64,000 nt of DNA from Salinivibrio socompensis S35 (GCF_000513715.1 NZ_AQOD01000063.1:14-64013), one strand, 5' to 3'. Positions 28,188 through 40,930 are shown, numbered from the stretch's first letter. Numbers and translations are program-made. Notes: a model not told the origin generated them from the sequence alone.

Positions 28188-28699
28188 TCAGCTCATGAGC
28201 TGATCTTCGACGCGTTCCACTTCGGAGCGAAGCTTCTCTGCAAACTTAAGCTTGCGCACAATCACTGCCGCTTCTTGCCATTGAGAGGCAACCAGTGCCT
28301 GCTTCACCTCTTTGATCAGGGCAGCATAAAGGCTTGTGCTTTTTCGCCTAAATCAAATAACGCAGCATCGTCTTTGCTATCAGTGATCGACTCCAACTCT
28401 TCACGCAACGTCATTTGCTGCATCAAGAACTCAGGATCCTGCATCGTTTGCTGTTCGTCTTTTATATCAATACTTTGCAACGTCAGCATATATTCAGCGC
28501 GTCGAACAGGATCTTTCAACGTCTGAAACGCATCGTTAATTTGCGAGGCTTTCTGCACTGCCTGAAGACGCGTTTTATCGTCTTGGCTAGCAACGTTATC
28601 TGGATGATACTGACGTTGCAGTTCCCGAAACGTTGAAGAAAGCGAGCTACCGTCCAGCTCAAACTGATACGGTAGCCCGAAGAGTTCAAAATGATTCAT
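28188..28699 (-). CDS. hscB: HscB, J-domain co-chaperone of HscA (one apparent frameshift)
   Basis: HscB delivers IscU to HscA. The N-terminal J domain has the HPD motif (RQYHPDNVAS). A missing C near 28329 (GCCCTTTAT read as GCCTTTAT) ends the frame early at 28316. Repaired, the C-terminal IscU-binding helices continue to stop 28190-28188 at a normal length of about 170 residues. Confidence 0.93.
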
Positions 28700-28712
28700 G
28701 TGCTCTCACGTA

Positions 28713-29036
28713 TTACACGTTGAAGCTTTCGCCACAACCACATTCGCTACTGACGTTAGGGTTGTTGAACTGAAAACCTTCGTTTAGGCCTTCTTTAACA
28801 AAATCTAACTCTGTCCCATCAAGATAGAGCAGGCTCTTGCCATCGACGATTACCTTGACATCATCGTATTCGAATACCTGATCACCTTCTTGAAGCTCAT
28901 CAGCAAATTCAATGATATAGGCCATGCCGGAGCACCCTGACGTCCGTACGCCAAGACGCAAGCCAATGCCCTTTCCACGGTTATCTAGAAACGCTCTGAC
29001 GCGATCTGATGCCGCTTGTGTCATGGTAATAGCCAT
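28713..29036 (-). CDS. iscA: IscA, A-type Fe-S carrier
   Basis: IscA carries iron or clusters to target proteins. The conserved cysteines are in TSGCSGMAY (C35) and CGCGESF at the C-terminus (C99, C101). 107 residues, intact, between iscU and hscB. Confidence 0.96.
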   Translation of the reverse strand: MAITMTQAASDRVRAFLDNRGKGIGLRLGVRTSGCSGMAYIIEFADELQEGDQVFEYDDVKVIVDGKSLLYLDGTELDFVKEGLNEGFQFNNPNVSSECGCGESFNV

Positions 29037-29056
29037 AGTATCAACAACCCCTTCGT

Positions 29057-29440
29057 TTACTGCTGGTGTTTTTTCTTGTAGTCGCTAACGGCTGCTTTAA
29101 TAGCGTCTTCCGCTAAGATAGAGCAGTGGACTTTAACCGGTGGCAGCTCGAGCTCTTCCGCAATCTCAGAGTTTTTGATTGCGGCTGCATCGTCAATCGA
29201 ACGGCCTTTCACCCATTCGGTCACTAACGAGCTCGACGCGATCGCCGATCCGCAGCCGTAGGTTTTAAATTTGGCGTCTTCGATGATACCTGCATCGTTA
29301 ACTTTGATTTGTAGCTTCATCACATCGCCACATGCCGGGGCACCGACCATACCGTTACCAACGGATGGATCGCCTTTCTCAAACGAGCCAACGTTACGTG
29401 GGTTTTCGTAGTGGTCAATTACTTTATCGCTGTAAGCCAT
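29057..29440 (-). CDS. iscU: IscU, Fe-S cluster scaffold
   Basis: IscU is the scaffold on which IscS-derived sulfur and iron are assembled. Ligands C37 (GAPACGD), C63 (YGCGSA) and C106 follow the family, and the HscA recognition motif LPPVK is present just before VHCSI. I start at ATG 29440 ([11 protein letters not shown]), giving 127 residues; the longer frame to 29509 adds a non-conserved extension. Confidence 0.96.
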   Translation of the reverse strand: MAYSDKVIDHYENPRNVGSFEKGDPSVGNGMVGAPACGDVMKLQIKVNDAGIIEDAKFKTYGCGSAIASSSLVTEWVKGRSIDDAAAIKNSEIAEELELPPVKVHCSILAEDAIKAAVSDYKKKHQQ

Positions 29441-29493
29441 AATTGTTTCCTCAATATGATTGCTCACTGTTGCCAGTTGGCGCGTTTTTCTAA

Positions 29494-30706
29494 TTAGTGG
29501 TGCGCCCATTCAACGGTACTTAAATCAATACCATCTTTGTACATGTCCCAAAGTGGGGACATTTCACGCAGCTTGTTCACGGCTTCACGGACCTTTTCAA
29601 TCGCATAGTCCACTTCTTCTTCAGTGGTAAAGCGACCAAATGAAAAGCGCAGTGAGCTGTGTGCGAGCTCATCGTCGCGTCCTAGCGCACGAAGGACATA
29701 AGAAGGCTCAAGCTTGCGGATGTACACGCCGATCCTGACGAAACCGCCAGATCTTTTAGCGCCATCAACAAAGACTCACCTTCCACAAAGGCAAAGCTCA
29801 CGTTCAAGTTGTGTGGAACACGCTGTTCCATATCGCCATTCACGTAAACTTCTTCTAAATCTTTCACACCTTCATAAAAGCGGTTGCGCAGTGCTAATGC
29901 GTGTTGGAAATCTTTCTCACGCTCTTCTTTCGCGATACGGAAGGCTTCACCCATGCCAACAATTTGGTGGGTCGGCAAGGTGCCTGAACGCATCCCGCGC
30001 TCGTGCCCGCCGCCGTGCATTTGCGCTTCAATGCGGACACGTGGTTTACGGCGCACATACAAGGCACCGATACCTTTTGGTCCATACGCTTTGTGCGCGC
30101 TGAAAGAAATCAAATCGATTTTCATTTCTTTCACGTCCAGTGGCACTTTGCCCACCGATTGCGCGGCATCAACGTGGAACATGATTTTACGCTCACGGCA
30201 TAACTCGCCGATGGCCGAAATGTCCTGAATCACGCCAATTTCGTTGTTTACGTGCATGATAGAAACCAAGATGGTGTCATCACGCATCGCGGCTTCGAGC
30301 TTTTTAAGATCGACCAAGCCATTTTCTTCGAGCTCTAGGTACGTGACTTCAAACCCTTCACGCTCTAGCTGCCGGCAAGGATCAAGCACCGCTTTATGCT
30401 CGGTCTTGCACGTAATAATGTGCTTGCCTTTTTTCGAGTAGAAATTGGCAATCCCTTTGATGGCCAGATTGTCTGATTCCGTCGCGCCTGAGGTGAAGAC
30501 AATCTCACGCGGATCGGCATTGCAATAGTCAGCAATGTTTTCGCGCGCGGTATCAACGGCTTCTTCTGCTTGCCAGCCAAAGCGGTGCGAGCGGGAGGCT
30601 GGGTTACCAAAGACCCCGTCCATGGTCAGGTGCTGACTCATTTTTCGGCAACGCGCGGATCAACCGGACACGTGGCTGAATAATCAAAATATATGGGCAA
30701 TTTCAT
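29494..30706 (-). CDS. iscS: IscS, cysteine desulfurase (two apparent frameshifts)
   Basis: IscS is a PLP enzyme that takes sulfur from cysteine for Fe-S, thiouridine and other pathways. The PLP lysine is in [12 protein letters not shown] and the catalytic Cys loop is [11 protein letters not shown] missing A near 30643 (GAAAAAATG read as GAAAAATG) separates the first ~20 residues, which begin [19 protein letters not shown] at ATG 30706. A missing G near 29736 (TTGGAGCC read as TTGAGCC) separates the C-terminal ~80 residues. Repaired length is about 404, as expected. Confidence 0.95.
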
Positions 30707-30736
30707 GTTTTTCTCCAATTACACCGACATTGGTCA

Positions 30737-31258
30737 TCAGGAGCGAACGTTCACGCCTATGGTGGCGCTATCTTGTTTAACCTTCGAGCTAAACGTGTTT
30801 TTTGGTGCCAATGAGGCATCCCGTTTAGCGTCCTGACGATCTGCTACTTGCTTCACTTCGTTATCATGCATCAGCTCACCGAGCGTGATGTCGTTTAGAA
30901 AACCGCTAATACGGGCACTTAAGTCGTGCCACAAGGTGTGTGTCAAACAACGGGTTCCGCCTTGGCAATCTGCTTTACCTTGGCATTTAGTCGCGTCAAC
31001 CGATTCGTCAACAGCGGCAATCACAGCGCCAACGGCAATCTCGTTCGCCGCTATTCCGAGACGATAACCACCGCCTGGGCCACGGACACTGCTGACCAGT
31101 CCCGACTTACGGAGCCGTGAAAACAGTTGCTCAAGATAAGACAATGAAATGCCTTGACGCTCTGAGATATCCGCCAAGGGCACAGGGCCCTGCTCGGCAT
31201 GAAGCGCCACATCGAGCATGGCGGTAACCGCATAACGGCCTTTCGAAGTCAATCTCAT
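30737..31258 (-). CDS. iscR: IscR, [2Fe-2S] transcriptional regulator
   Basis: IscR is an Rrf2-family regulator that senses Fe-S status and represses iscRSUA when it carries a cluster. The winged HTH ([19 protein letters not shown]) is N-terminal, and cluster ligands C92, C98, C104 and H107 are at the same positions as in E. coli IscR. 173 residues. It leads the isc operon. Confidence 0.96.
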   Translation of the reverse strand: MRLTSKGRYAVTAMLDVALHAEQGPVPLADISERQGISLSYLEQLFSRLRKSGLVSSVRGPGGGYRLGIAANEIAVGAVIAAVDESVDATKCQGKADCQGGTRCLTHTLWHDLSARISGFLNDITLGELMHDNEVKQVADRQDAKRDASLAPKNTFSSKVKQDSATIGVNVRS

Positions 31259-31297
31259 AACACGCTACCTGTGGTGAATAGATACTCAAATAGTTAC

Positions 31298-31344
31298 ATA
31301 CCTGAGTATTTTGGTCAAGTATTTACCTGAGTATTTTTGTCAGG
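31298..31344 (-). promoter_or_regulatory. Two tandem IscR-type sites upstream of iscR
   Basis: On the minus strand the block ATACTCAGGTA occurs twice, each preceded by a half site (TTGACC or CTGAC) at the spacing of type 1 IscR boxes (ATA..YGAC...GTCR..TAT). They lie about 40-85 bases before the iscR start, at 31298-31322 and 31322-31343. Holo-IscR autorepression is the expected role. Confidence 0.7.
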
Positions 31345-31380
31345 CTTTCACCAAGGTGTACGGCTTGCCATTTGAAAGGA

Positions 31381-32145
31381 TCAGTGAGTGTGATGATTAT
31401 CGCTATTCTGCTCGCTCGATGCCGTTTGCTTGGTCACCTTTTCCACCGATGACAAGACACCACGTAAAATATTTAATTCTTGGCTCTCTAGCCGAGCTCG
31501 GTTGAATAAGCGACGCAACTTCGTCATTACCATGCCTGGGTGCTGGGTGCGGATAAACCCAGTTTTGGTGAGAACCGTTTCTAGGTGAGTATAAAAACGC
31601 GCCAAGTCTTGGTTAAGTGGATACTCTTGCTCAAGACTTGGGCCTTGGTAGGCTTGACTATCTAACCAAGCAACACGCATTTCATAACAGAGTGTTTGCA
31701 CCGCCATAGCCAAATTCAAAGAGCTATAGTCTGGGTTTGATGGAATCGAAACATGATAGTGACAGGTTTGCAGCTCCTCATTGGTTAACCCAGTGCGCTC
31801 TCGACCAAAGACGATGGCGACCGGATGCGTTGCGGCCTCTTGAATCGCTTTTTGACCACACTCTCGTGCATCCAACATTGGCCACTCTAATGTTCGGCTT
31901 CTTGCACTGGTGCCAATCACCAAGCCACAATCGGCAACCGCATCTTCAAGCGTGTTAACCACCCGCGCGTTATTGGCGATATCACTGGCGCCTGCGGCCA
32001 AGGCAATGGCTTGTCCGTCCACTTCACAGCCGGGAGCCACTAATGTCATGTTGGTCAGCCCCATTACTTTCATTGCTCGGGCCGCTGAGCCAATGTTGCC
32101 GGAGTGGGAGGTGCCTACTAATACAACGCGAATTTGATCTAACAT
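31381..32145 (-). CDS. trmJ: TrmJ, tRNA (Cm32/Um32) 2'-O-methyltransferase
   Basis: TrmJ is a SPOUT methyltransferase that modifies position 32 of several tRNAs. The knot-fold signature segments [44 protein letters not shown] and [14 protein letters not shown] are present. I start at ATG 32145 ([11 protein letters not shown]) rather than the ATG ten codons upstream. Divergent from suhB. Confidence 0.95.
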   Translation of the reverse strand: MLDQIRVVLVGTSHSGNIGSAARAMKVMGLTNMTLVAPGCEVDGQAIALAAGASDIANNARVVNTLEDAVADCGLVIGTSARSRTLEWPMLDARECGQKAIQEAATHPVAIVFGRERTGLTNEELQTCHYHVSIPSNPDYSSLNLAMAVQTLCYEMRVAWLDSQAYQGPSLEQEYPLNQDLARFYTHLETVLTKTGFIRTQHPGMVMTKLRRLFNRARLESQELNILRGVLSSVEKVTKQTASSEQNSDNHHTH

Positions 32146-32381
32146 GATGTTGTTTTCGTCTCTTGCTCTGTCCACCTTGGTGGGATGGGCAGGGGTCTGT
32201 CAGTTTCGCGCAGTTTATCACAGTGCAATCGATAATACTTCTCAGCTAAGCCTGCGGCTGGCGCCATATTTAACCGCGGACACGCCATTATTGACGGTTA
32301 AAAAATACCCACTTTCCTTTTGCTCTGGCTCTGTTATACTCCGCTCCGCTTTCGTTCTTTAACATCCGTTGGGAAAACCGT

Positions 32382-33185
32382 ATGCATCCGATGCTAAACA
32401 TCGCCGTCCGTGCTGCACGGAAGGCTGGCGATTTTATCGCTAAATCTGCAGAAAACAAAGACAACATCGAAACCGCACAAAAAGGCAGTAATGACTTCGT
32501 CACCAATGTCGACAAAGCGGCGGAACATATCATTATCGATATTATTAAAAAGTCTTATCCGGACCACACTATTGTTGCCGAAGAGTCAGGCGTGGCCGAA
32601 GGAAAAGACAGCGATTATCAATGGATCATCGACCCACTGGATGGCACCACTAACTTCATTAATGACTTTCCGCATTTCTGCGTGTCCATCGCCGTGCGCA
32701 TTAAAGGCCGCACTGAGATCGGCTGCGTTTATGATCCTATCCGCAATGAGCTATTTACCGCTCAACGTGGCTCCGGCGCGCAACTTAACAACAAACGTAT
32801 CCGTACAGGCAGTGCCAAAGAGCTTGACGGCACTCTTTTAGCAACCGGTTTCCCGTTTAAAGCCAAACAGCATGCTGAAGGCTTCATGGCTGTGGTCGGT
32901 GCGTTATTTGTCGAGTGTGCTGACTTCCGTCGTACCGGGTCGGCAGCGTTGGATCTTTGCTATGTAGCGGCAGGTCGTGTTGATGGTTTCTTTGAGCTTG
33001 GCCTTAAGCCTTGGGATCTGGCTGCAGGTGAGTTGATTGCACGCGAAGCGGGTGCCATTTGTACTGACTTTAACGGCGGTACTGACTACATGCGCTCTGG
33101 CAATATTGTCAGTGGTGGTGCACGTGTCGTAAAAGGCATGCTCGCCAAAGTCCGCGAACACGCGCCTGAGTCGATGAAAAAATAA
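32382..33185 (+). CDS. suhB: SuhB, inositol monophosphatase family / rRNA antitermination factor
   Basis: SuhB hydrolyses inositol-1-phosphate in vitro and, in E. coli, joins the NusA/NusB complex to support rRNA transcription and folding. The metal-binding motif IDPLDGTTNFIN and the C-terminal KPWDLAAGELIAREAG are diagnostic. 267 residues, intact. Transcribed alone, with a strong terminator behind it. Confidence 0.95.
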   Translation: MHPMLNIAVRAARKAGDFIAKSAENKDNIETAQKGSNDFVTNVDKAAEHIIIDIIKKSYPDHTIVAEESGVAEGKDSDYQWIIDPLDGTTNFINDFPHFCVSIAVRIKGRTEIGCVYDPIRNELFTAQRGSGAQLNNKRIRTGSAKELDGTLLATGFPFKAKQHAEGFMAVVGALFVECADFRRTGSAALDLCYVAAGRVDGFFELGLKPWDLAAGELIAREAGAICTDFNGGTDYMRSGNIVSGGARVVKGMLAKVREHAPESMKK

Positions 33186-33206
33186 AGATACAGGCGAGAT
33201 ATCGAT

Positions 33207-33240
33207 AAAAAAGCGGCGCTCATTGAACGCCGCTTTTTTG
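33207..33240. terminator. Bidirectional terminator between suhB and secF
   Basis: AAAAAAGCGGCG and CGCCGCTTTTTT flank a 9-base loop, so the hairpin has a T-run in both directions. It ends suhB, and probably the secF-side operon as well. Confidence 0.9.
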
Positions 33241-33319
33241 TGTCTGCCGGATAGCGCTTTATGATAGGTTAGCCATCAGACCAATACATTGCCCCACTCA
33301 TGTCGCAGGGCCAATGTAG

Positions 33320-34267
33320 TTAAGGCATCGAGTCGAACTCTTCCCCTTCTTTTTCCACTTCTGGAACCAGGAGGTGTTCACGCGCAATACCAAGTTTCAG
33401 TGCCAGCGCAGAGGCGACATAAATCGATGAGTATGTCCCCACGGTAATACCAATCAGCAACGCCATGGCAAACCCATGGATCATCGACCCGCCCAAGGTA
33501 AAGAGCGAGATAACCACAAACAAGGTGGTGCCCGAGGTAATCGTGGTTCGACTGAGGGTTTGTGAAACAGATGCGTTGATAATTTCGTCTGACTCACCCT
33601 TACGAAGCTTACGGAAGTTCTCCCGAATACGGTCAAACACCACAATCGTATCGTTCAGCGAGTAGCCCACCACAGTCAGTAACGCCGCGACGATAGTGAG
33701 ATCCACCTCTACTTCGAACAGCGAGAAAAGCCCAAGCGTAATAATAACATCATGAGCCAGTGCCATGACGGCACCTGACGCTAGACGCCATTCAAAACGA
33801 AACGAGACGTAGATCAGGATACAAACCAATGCAATGATGATTGCCAAACCACCTGCTTCCGTCAGCTCGTCCCCAACATTAGGGCCGACAAACTCGATGC
33901 GGCGCATTTCCACGTTATCACCGGTGCCAGACTTAATGGCATTCAGCACTTCATTGCCGAGGTTTTCACCTTCCATGTCATTACGTGGACGCAATCGCAC
34001 CATCACATCCGTCGCGCTACCGAAGTTTTGCACCACGGCATCACCAAAGCCTTCGGCGGATAGCGAATCTCGGATTAACGCGAGATCAGCCGGTTGTTCA
34101 AATCCGACTTCAATCAAGGTACCGCCGGTAAAATCTAGCCCCCAGTTCAACCATTTGGTTGATAAGGTCACCACGGAGGCCGCAATCATGAAGATCGAAA
34201 GCACGAAGGCCACTTTGGACCAACGCATAAAGTTGATCGACATGTCCGGTTTAAATATTTGAAACAT
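33320..34267 (-). CDS. secF: SecF, protein-export membrane protein
   Basis: SecDF uses the proton gradient to help pull preproteins through SecYEG. The 315-residue protein has six membrane helices around a periplasmic P4-like domain; the conserved WGLDFTGGTLIEV, GYSLNDTIVVFDRIREN and SRTTITSGTT segments are present. It is last in queA-tgt-yajC-secD-secF, 12 bases after secD. Confidence 0.97.
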   Translation of the reverse strand: MFQIFKPDMSINFMRWSKVAFVLSIFMIAASVVTLSTKWLNWGLDFTGGTLIEVGFEQPADLALIRDSLSAEGFGDAVVQNFGSATDVMVRLRPRNDMEGENLGNEVLNAIKSGTGDNVEMRRIEFVGPNVGDELTEAGGLAIIIALVCILIYVSFRFEWRLASGAVMALAHDVIITLGLFSLFEVEVDLTIVAALLTVVGYSLNDTIVVFDRIRENFRKLRKGESDEIINASVSQTLSRTTITSGTTLFVVISLFTLGGSMIHGFAMALLIGITVGTYSSIYVASALALKLGIAREHLLVPEVEKEGEEFDSMP

Positions 34268-34279
34268 GCTTGGGCTCCC

Positions 34280-36142
34280 TTAAATCGACAGTTTTTCGAC
34301 GCGCTTGCCGCCATACACTAGGTTTACCAGTGCACGCGTTCCCACGATAGCGGTAAACATGGAGGTCAAAATACCAATCGATAGTGTCACCGCGAAGCCT
34401 TTAATTGCCCCAGAACCCACCGCAAACAAGATGATCGCCGTGATCAACGTGGTAATATTGGCATCCGCAATGGTGCTAAAAGCGTTGGAGTAACCCCGAT
34501 CAATCGCATGTTGTGGACTACGCCCTTCATGCAGCTCTTCGCGAATACGTTCGAAGATAAGCACGTTAGCATCCACCGCCATCCCCACGGTCAAGACAAT
34601 ACCGGCAATACCCGGTAGCGTCATGGTCGCGCCCGGGATCAGTGACATAATCCCAATAATCAATATGATGTTGGCGAACAACGCACAGTTAGCAAACAAA
34701 CCGAAACGACGGTAATAAACCAGTGTAAACAGCATGACCGCAACCAAGCCCCATAAACAGGCTTGTATACCCATATTGATGTTTTGCTGCCCCATGGATG
34801 GACCAATCGTGCGCTCTTCCACAATCGAAATCGGTGCAATCAAGGCACCCGCACGTAGCAATAGCGCCAGGTTGTGCGCTTCTGCTGCTGAGTCAATCCC
34901 AGTAATTCGGAAGTTACGACCGAGAGCTGATTGGATGGTCGCTTGGTTAATCACTTCTTCGCGTTTTTCCAAGATCACCTTGCCGTTTTCATCACGCTCA
35001 CCACTGTCTTTGTACTCCGCAAACACGGTGGCCATCAGCTCGCCAATGTTGCGCTTACTGAAGTCAGACATTTTGTCACCGCCCTCGCTATCGAGCGAGA
35101 TATTCACTTGTGGGCGACTGTACTCATCACGTGATGAGCTGGCGTCTGTGATGTGTGAACCGGTTAAGATGACCCGCTTTTTCAATACCGCAGGACGCCC
35201 GTCGCGCGAGCGCATTAGCTCACTACCAGGTGGGACACGCCCTGCCATCGCCGCAGATAAATCGGCATCTTGCTCGACTTCACGAAATTCCAATGTCGCG
35301 GTCGCGCCCAGGATCTCTTTTGCTCGGGCCGTATCTTGCACACCGGGTAATTCAACCACGATGCGACTCGCACCTTGACGTTGGACCAAAGGTTCTGCGA
35401 CCCCGAGCTCATTAACACGATTACGCAGAATGGTGATGTTTTGCGCCACGGCGTAATTACGAATTTCTTTTAACCGATCGTCTTTATAGACCGCGGTCAA
35501 GGTACCGTCGTTTTCATCAACCGAGAAGTTCATGTCTCGATAGTTGTTCGACAGTAGTTCGAGGGCTTTATTGGTGTCTTCTGCGTTACGCAGGTTAACC
35601 ATCACGCGCGTGTTGTCTTCGACACGTAACCCACGATAGCGAATTCGGGCTTCACGTAAATCAGTGCGAAAGCTATCTTCTTGCTGGGTGATCAGTTTTT
35701 CCAGCGCCGCGTCCATATCCACTTCCATTAGGAAGTGTACCCCACCGCGTAAATCTAGGCCCAATTTCATCGGTGTTGCGCCAAGGGCGTCCAACCAAGA
35801 GGGCGTTGCCGGCGCAAGGTTTAATGCGACTACATAATCATTGCTATCGAAGCGAGACATCAGCGCATCACGGGCACTGATTTGCGATTCAGTGTCTTTA
35901 AAGCGGGCTAAGACGGTACCTTCTTCAAGTGCAATCGATTGGTAGGAGAGATCGTTGGATTCGAGGGTTTGTTTGATGGAGTCCAGTGCAGTCATATCTA
36001 CCGAGGCGCCACGCGCCCCGGAAATTTGTACTGCTGGATCTTCACCGTATAAATTGGGAAGCGCATACACGATGCCAATAACCAAAGCTATTAGCACCAT
36101 GATGTACTTCCACAAAGGATAACGGTTTAGCACAGCATGCAT
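34280..36142 (-). CDS. secD: SecD, protein-export membrane protein
   Basis: SecD is the larger partner of SecF. It has an N-terminal helix (about 11-28), a large periplasmic domain with [16 protein letters not shown], and a C-terminal six-helix RND-type domain ([18 protein letters not shown]). 620 residues, intact. Confidence 0.97.
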   Translation of the reverse strand: MHAVLNRYPLWKYIMVLIALVIGIVYALPNLYGEDPAVQISGARGASVDMTALDSIKQTLESNDLSYQSIALEEGTVLARFKDTESQISARDALMSRFDSNDYVVALNLAPATPSWLDALGATPMKLGLDLRGGVHFLMEVDMDAALEKLITQQEDSFRTDLREARIRYRGLRVEDNTRVMVNLRNAEDTNKALELLSNNYRDMNFSVDENDGTLTAVYKDDRLKEIRNYAVAQNITILRNRVNELGVAEPLVQRQGASRIVVELPGVQDTARAKEILGATATLEFREVEQDADLSAAMAGRVPPGSELMRSRDGRPAVLKKRVILTGSHITDASSSRDEYSRPQVNISLDSEGGDKMSDFSKRNIGELMATVFAEYKDSGERDENGKVILEKREEVINQATIQSALGRNFRITGIDSAAEAHNLALLLRAGALIAPISIVEERTIGPSMGQQNINMGIQACLWGLVAVMLFTLVYYRRFGLFANCALFANIILIIGIMSLIPGATMTLPGIAGIVLTVGMAVDANVLIFERIREELHEGRSPQHAIDRGYSNAFSTIADANITTLITAIILFAVGSGAIKGFAVTLSIGILTSMFTAIVGTRALVNLVYGGKRVEKLSI

Positions 36143-36160
36143 CCTTTATGGTTGCGAAAA

Positions 36161-36490
36161 TTAAAGAGACTGGATAGTACCTTTGGGCAGTACTGCCGTC
36201 ACGAAGTCTTTTTTAATGGTCACTTCGTTATTATCGTTGAGAGCAATCACAATAAAGTCATTGTCTTCAGCTATTTGGGTAATTTTACCCACCAGACCAC
36301 CGCCGGTGAGTACCTCGTCCCCTTTGCTCATCGATGCCATTAGGTTTTTATGCTCTTTGACACGCTTCGATTGCGGGCGGTAAATCATAAAATAAAAAAT
36401 GACCGCAAAGAGACCAAGCATAATGAAAAGCTGCATACCGCCACCTTGTGGCCCGGCTTCAGCCGCTGCGTGAGCTTGTGAGATAAACAT
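36161..36490 (-). CDS. yajC: YajC, SecDF accessory membrane protein
   Basis: YajC is a single-helix inner-membrane protein that copurifies with SecDF and YidC. The helix (LFIMLGLFAVIFYFMIYRPQ, about 21-40) and the following RPQSKRVKEHKNLM and GDEVLTGGGLVGKI are typical. 109 residues. It lies between tgt and secD. Confidence 0.96.
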   Translation of the reverse strand: MFISQAHAAAEAGPQGGGMQLFIMLGLFAVIFYFMIYRPQSKRVKEHKNLMASMSKGDEVLTGGGLVGKITQIAEDNDFIVIALNDNNEVTIKKDFVTAVLPKGTIQSL

Positions 36491-36526
36491 TCAATCACGT
36501 CCTCGTTCTAGTTGTTGAATTCGAAA

Positions 36527-37657
<1,131 letters not shown>

Positions 37658-37756
37658 TCAGTGCCAGAGAAACAGTCTGGCGTGTGTCTTATGCTAACAA
37701 GGTTTACCCTGCCGCAAGCTTAGTTCACGCGAAACCTGGCTTCGCGTGACAATCCA

Positions 37757-38814
37757 TTAATCAGGTTGTTGCTGACGCGTGATAAACATGGCATCGCCAT
37801 AGCTGAAAAAGCGATAGCGCTCATCAACTGCAGCGCGATAAGCCGCCATGGTGTGCGCGTAACCGGCAAACGCGCTTACCAACATGATCAATGTTGATTC
37901 AGGCAAGTGGAAATTAGTAACCAGCACATCCACCAGCTGCCACTGATAACCCGGGTAGATAAAAATCTGGGTATCGTTGAAAAATGGCGCCAGTGGCTCG
38001 CCTTTTTGTTTCGCCGCTTGCGCCGCACTCTCTAATGAGCGCACAGAGGTGGTTCCTACCGCAATCACCCGCTTGCCTTGTGCGCGCGTTTGATTGACCG
38101 CATCGACTACCTCTTGAGGCACTTCAGCATACTCAGCATGCATGGTGTGCTCTTCAATGTTGTCGACCCGAACCGGTTGGAATGTTCCGGCTCCCACGTG
38201 CAAGGTAACAAAGGCAATGTTGACGCCCTTGTTTTTCAATGCCGCCATGATGCCATCATCAAAATGCAGGCCAGCGGTCGGTGCCGCTACCGCACCGGAT
38301 TTTTGGTTATAAACGGTTTGATAACGCTCTTTGTCACTGTCTTCATCAGGACGGTCAATATACGGCGGCAGTGGCATGTGACCAATGTCGTTCAGTGTAT
38401 CGACCACTCCTTTATCGCCGTTTAGCTGAATCTCGAACAGGGCGTCATGGCGTGCCACCATCTCTGCAGGGATCTGTCCGTTATCACCGAGGAATAACGC
38501 AGCCCCCGGTTTTGGTGCTTTCGATGCGCGCACATGAGCGAGAAAACGACGCTCGTCGAGCACACGTTCAACCAACACTTCAATCTTACCGCCTGAGCTT
38601 TGCGGCCATAAACACGCGCGGGAATCACTCGAGTATTGTTGAACACCATTAGGTCGCCTGGCTCGACCAAATCCAGGATATCTTTAAACTGACGGTGCGT
38701 GACTTGACCACTATTCCCCTCCAGCGACAGTAATCGACTCCCACTACGATCCGGTTGTGGATAGCGGGCGATTAATTCATCGGGAAGCTCAAAGTGAAAA
38801 TCGGATAATTGCAT
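37757..38814 (-). CDS. queA: QueA, S-adenosylmethionine:tRNA ribosyltransferase-isomerase (one apparent frameshift)
   Basis: QueA makes epoxyqueuosine in tRNA from preQ1 using the ribose of SAM. Starts [19 protein letters not shown] at 38814. Conserved segments include [13 protein letters not shown] and [12 protein letters not shown]-like [13 protein letters not shown]. One missing base near 38603 (within GCCTCAGGCGG) separates the first 70 residues from the rest; repair gives [15 protein letters not shown]. Confidence 0.94.
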
Positions 38815-39050
38815 GACGTTTGCCTAGATAAAAAGCAGGCCGCTAGTATAGGTAGCCCACCGTGAATATCAAGCGAGCGAAACGGTCAATTTTTCAATCA
38901 TGATCATCCGCGCGTGGCTCCGTGTCATCCACTCGCGGCTATGTTTATCGTTTTTACCCCTTACGCGGATAATTGATGCGTATCACGTCTACCCCGGTTT
39001 AAGTGCACTACAGTAAAAGTAATCCTGTGCACTGATAACAAGGAGGTGCC

Positions 39051-39491
39051 ATGTTTACTGTTGATGATATGATGACCCGGCATCCGCATACGCTGAGTCC
39101 AAATCATACCCTTGATGATGCGCATCGCTTAATGCGTTTAGAACGCTTCCGTCACCTACCCATCGTCGATGATAATGAGCGTTTGCTTGGGCTTGTCACC
39201 CAACGCGATGTGCTCTCCGCCCAAGCGTCTTCTTTAGGAAAAGCGACCAATGGCGATGATCAAATCTACACGCCACTCGCGCAATTTACCGATAGGCAGC
39301 TTGTTACCGTCACGCCGGAGGCTTCATTACGTGCCGCGGCATTATCGATGTTAGATCGGAAAATAGGTTGCTTGCCCGTGATTAAACACCAACGGTTGGT
39401 TGGGATCATCACCGACAGTGATTTTGTCGCGATTGCCTCAACTTTGCTCGAAATTCAGGAAGAAAGCGAACCGATGGAAGAAGGCGAATAA
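39051..39491 (+). CDS. CBS-domain protein
   Basis: The 146-residue protein consists of two CBS motifs (MTRHPHTLSPNHTLDDAHRLM and VTVTPEASLRAAALSMLD), a Bateman pair that usually binds adenosine nucleotides. No catalytic domain is attached. It has an excellent AAGGAGGTG ribosome-binding site. Its partner is unknown; it lies convergent with aceA, as in other Vibrionaceae from memory. Confidence 0.88.
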   Translation: MFTVDDMMTRHPHTLSPNHTLDDAHRLMRLERFRHLPIVDDNERLLGLVTQRDVLSAQASSLGKATNGDDQIYTPLAQFTDRQLVTVTPEASLRAAALSMLDRKIGCLPVIKHQRLVGIITDSDFVAIASTLLEIQEESEPMEEGE

Positions 39492-39494
39492 ATA

Positions 39495-39521
39495 AAAAGG
39501 GAGTGTCTCCACTCCCTTTCT
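39495..39521 (-). terminator. Terminator between the CBS gene and aceA
   Basis: GGGAGTGGAGACACTCCC is a strong hairpin. On the minus strand it is followed by TTTTTATT, on the plus strand by TTTC only, so it is best for aceA read from the right but overlaps both ends. Confidence 0.75.
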
Positions 39522-39549
39522 TACTTCATGCCCAAGATAACGGCTTGAA

Positions 39550-40860
39550 TTAAAACTGATCTTCCTCAGTTGAGCCAGTGAGTGCAGTCACCGAAGATTG
39601 ACCGCCTTGGATAATATTGGTCATCTGATCAAAATACCCGGTGCCAACCTCTTGCTGGTGAGCCACGAACGTATAACCACGCTCCGCCGCAGAAAACTCA
39701 GGCCGCTGCACCTTCTCCACATAGTGGCGCATGCCTTCACCTTGGGCATAAGCGTGGGCAAGGTCGAACATGTTGTACCACATGTTGTGAATCCCCGCTA
39801 AGGTGATGAACTGATACTTATAACCCATATCTGACAGCGCTTGCTGGAAGCGGGCGATGGTATCGGCATCCAAGTTCTTCTCCCAGTTAAAGGATGGCGA
39901 GCAGTTATACGCCAATAACTGATCCGGATATTGAGCATGAATCGCTTCGGCAAATTGACGCGCCTCTTCCAGATCCGGTGTCGCAGTTTCACACCAAATC
40001 AAATCGGCATACGGCGCATAGGCAAGACCACGAGAAATCGCTTGTTGAATGCCTGGGCGCACGCGGTAAAAACCTTCAGCGGTACGCTCACCGGCAATAA
40101 AGTCTTTGTCATAAGGGTCACAGTCTGACGTTAATAGGTCAGCCGCATTGGCATCCGTACGAGCAATCACGAGCGTATCAGTCCCAGCAACATCCGCGGC
40201 CAAACGCGCCGCAACCAGCTTTTGCACCGCTTCTTGGGTTGGTACCAACACCTTCCCACCCATGTGGCCACACTTTTTCACTGATGCCAGCTGATCTTCA
40301 AAGTGAACACCCGCCGCGCCTGCTTCAATCATACTGCGCATCAACTCATATGCGTTGAGTACGCCGCCAAACCCAGCTTCGGCATCGGCAACGATAGGGA
40401 GGAAATAATCGGTTCCCTCTTCTGGTGATCCACCTTTTGACCACTGGATTTGATCTGCACGGCGAAAAGCATTGTTGATACGTTTGACCACCGACGGCAC
40501 CGAATCGACCGGATAAAGTGATTGGTCCGGATACATGCTTGAGGCGGTGTTATTGTCCGCCGCTACTTGCCAACCTGATAAGTAAACAGCCTCAATGCCG
40601 GCTTTTGCTTGTTGCACCGCTTGGCCACCCGTTAACGCGCCCAAGCAGTTAACATAGCCTTTTTTGGCACTGCCGTTAACAAGATCCCACAGTTTAGCTG
40701 CGCCGCGTTTGGCAATGGTGTTCTCAGGGACAAAAGAGCCGCGCATACTGACCACTTCCTCAGCGGTGTATGTTCGCTTTACGTTTTTCCAGCGTGGATT
40801 TTCAGCCAGTCCTTTTCCAGTTGCGCGATTTGTTGTTGGCGAGTCAAAGTCATGTTCCAT
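39550..40860 (-). CDS. aceA: AceA, isocitrate lyase
   Basis: AceA splits isocitrate to glyoxylate and succinate. The active-site Cys motif [12 protein letters not shown] and the metal-binding ADAEAGFGG segment are present. 436 residues, intact. It follows aceB in a leftward glyoxylate-shunt operon. Confidence 0.97.
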   Translation of the reverse strand: MEHDFDSPTTNRATGKGLAENPRWKNVKRTYTAEEVVSMRGSFVPENTIAKRGAAKLWDLVNGSAKKGYVNCLGALTGGQAVQQAKAGIEAVYLSGWQVAADNNTASSMYPDQSLYPVDSVPSVVKRINNAFRRADQIQWSKGGSPEEGTDYFLPIVADAEAGFGGVLNAYELMRSMIEAGAAGVHFEDQLASVKKCGHMGGKVLVPTQEAVQKLVAARLAADVAGTDTLVIARTDANAADLLTSDCDPYDKDFIAGERTAEGFYRVRPGIQQAISRGLAYAPYADLIWCETATPDLEEARQFAEAIHAQYPDQLLAYNCSPSFNWEKNLDADTIARFQQALSDMGYKYQFITLAGIHNMWYNMFDLAHAYAQGEGMRHYVEKVQRPEFSAAERGYTFVAHQQEVGTGYFDQMTNIIQGGQSSVTALTGSTEEDQF

Positions 40861-40930
40861 TCCTCTTTGTTTGCAGGGCGTTGTTAGCCCCTCACTTTCA
40901 TTCCATGTTGTTGTTTTGCTTCCATGCCCA

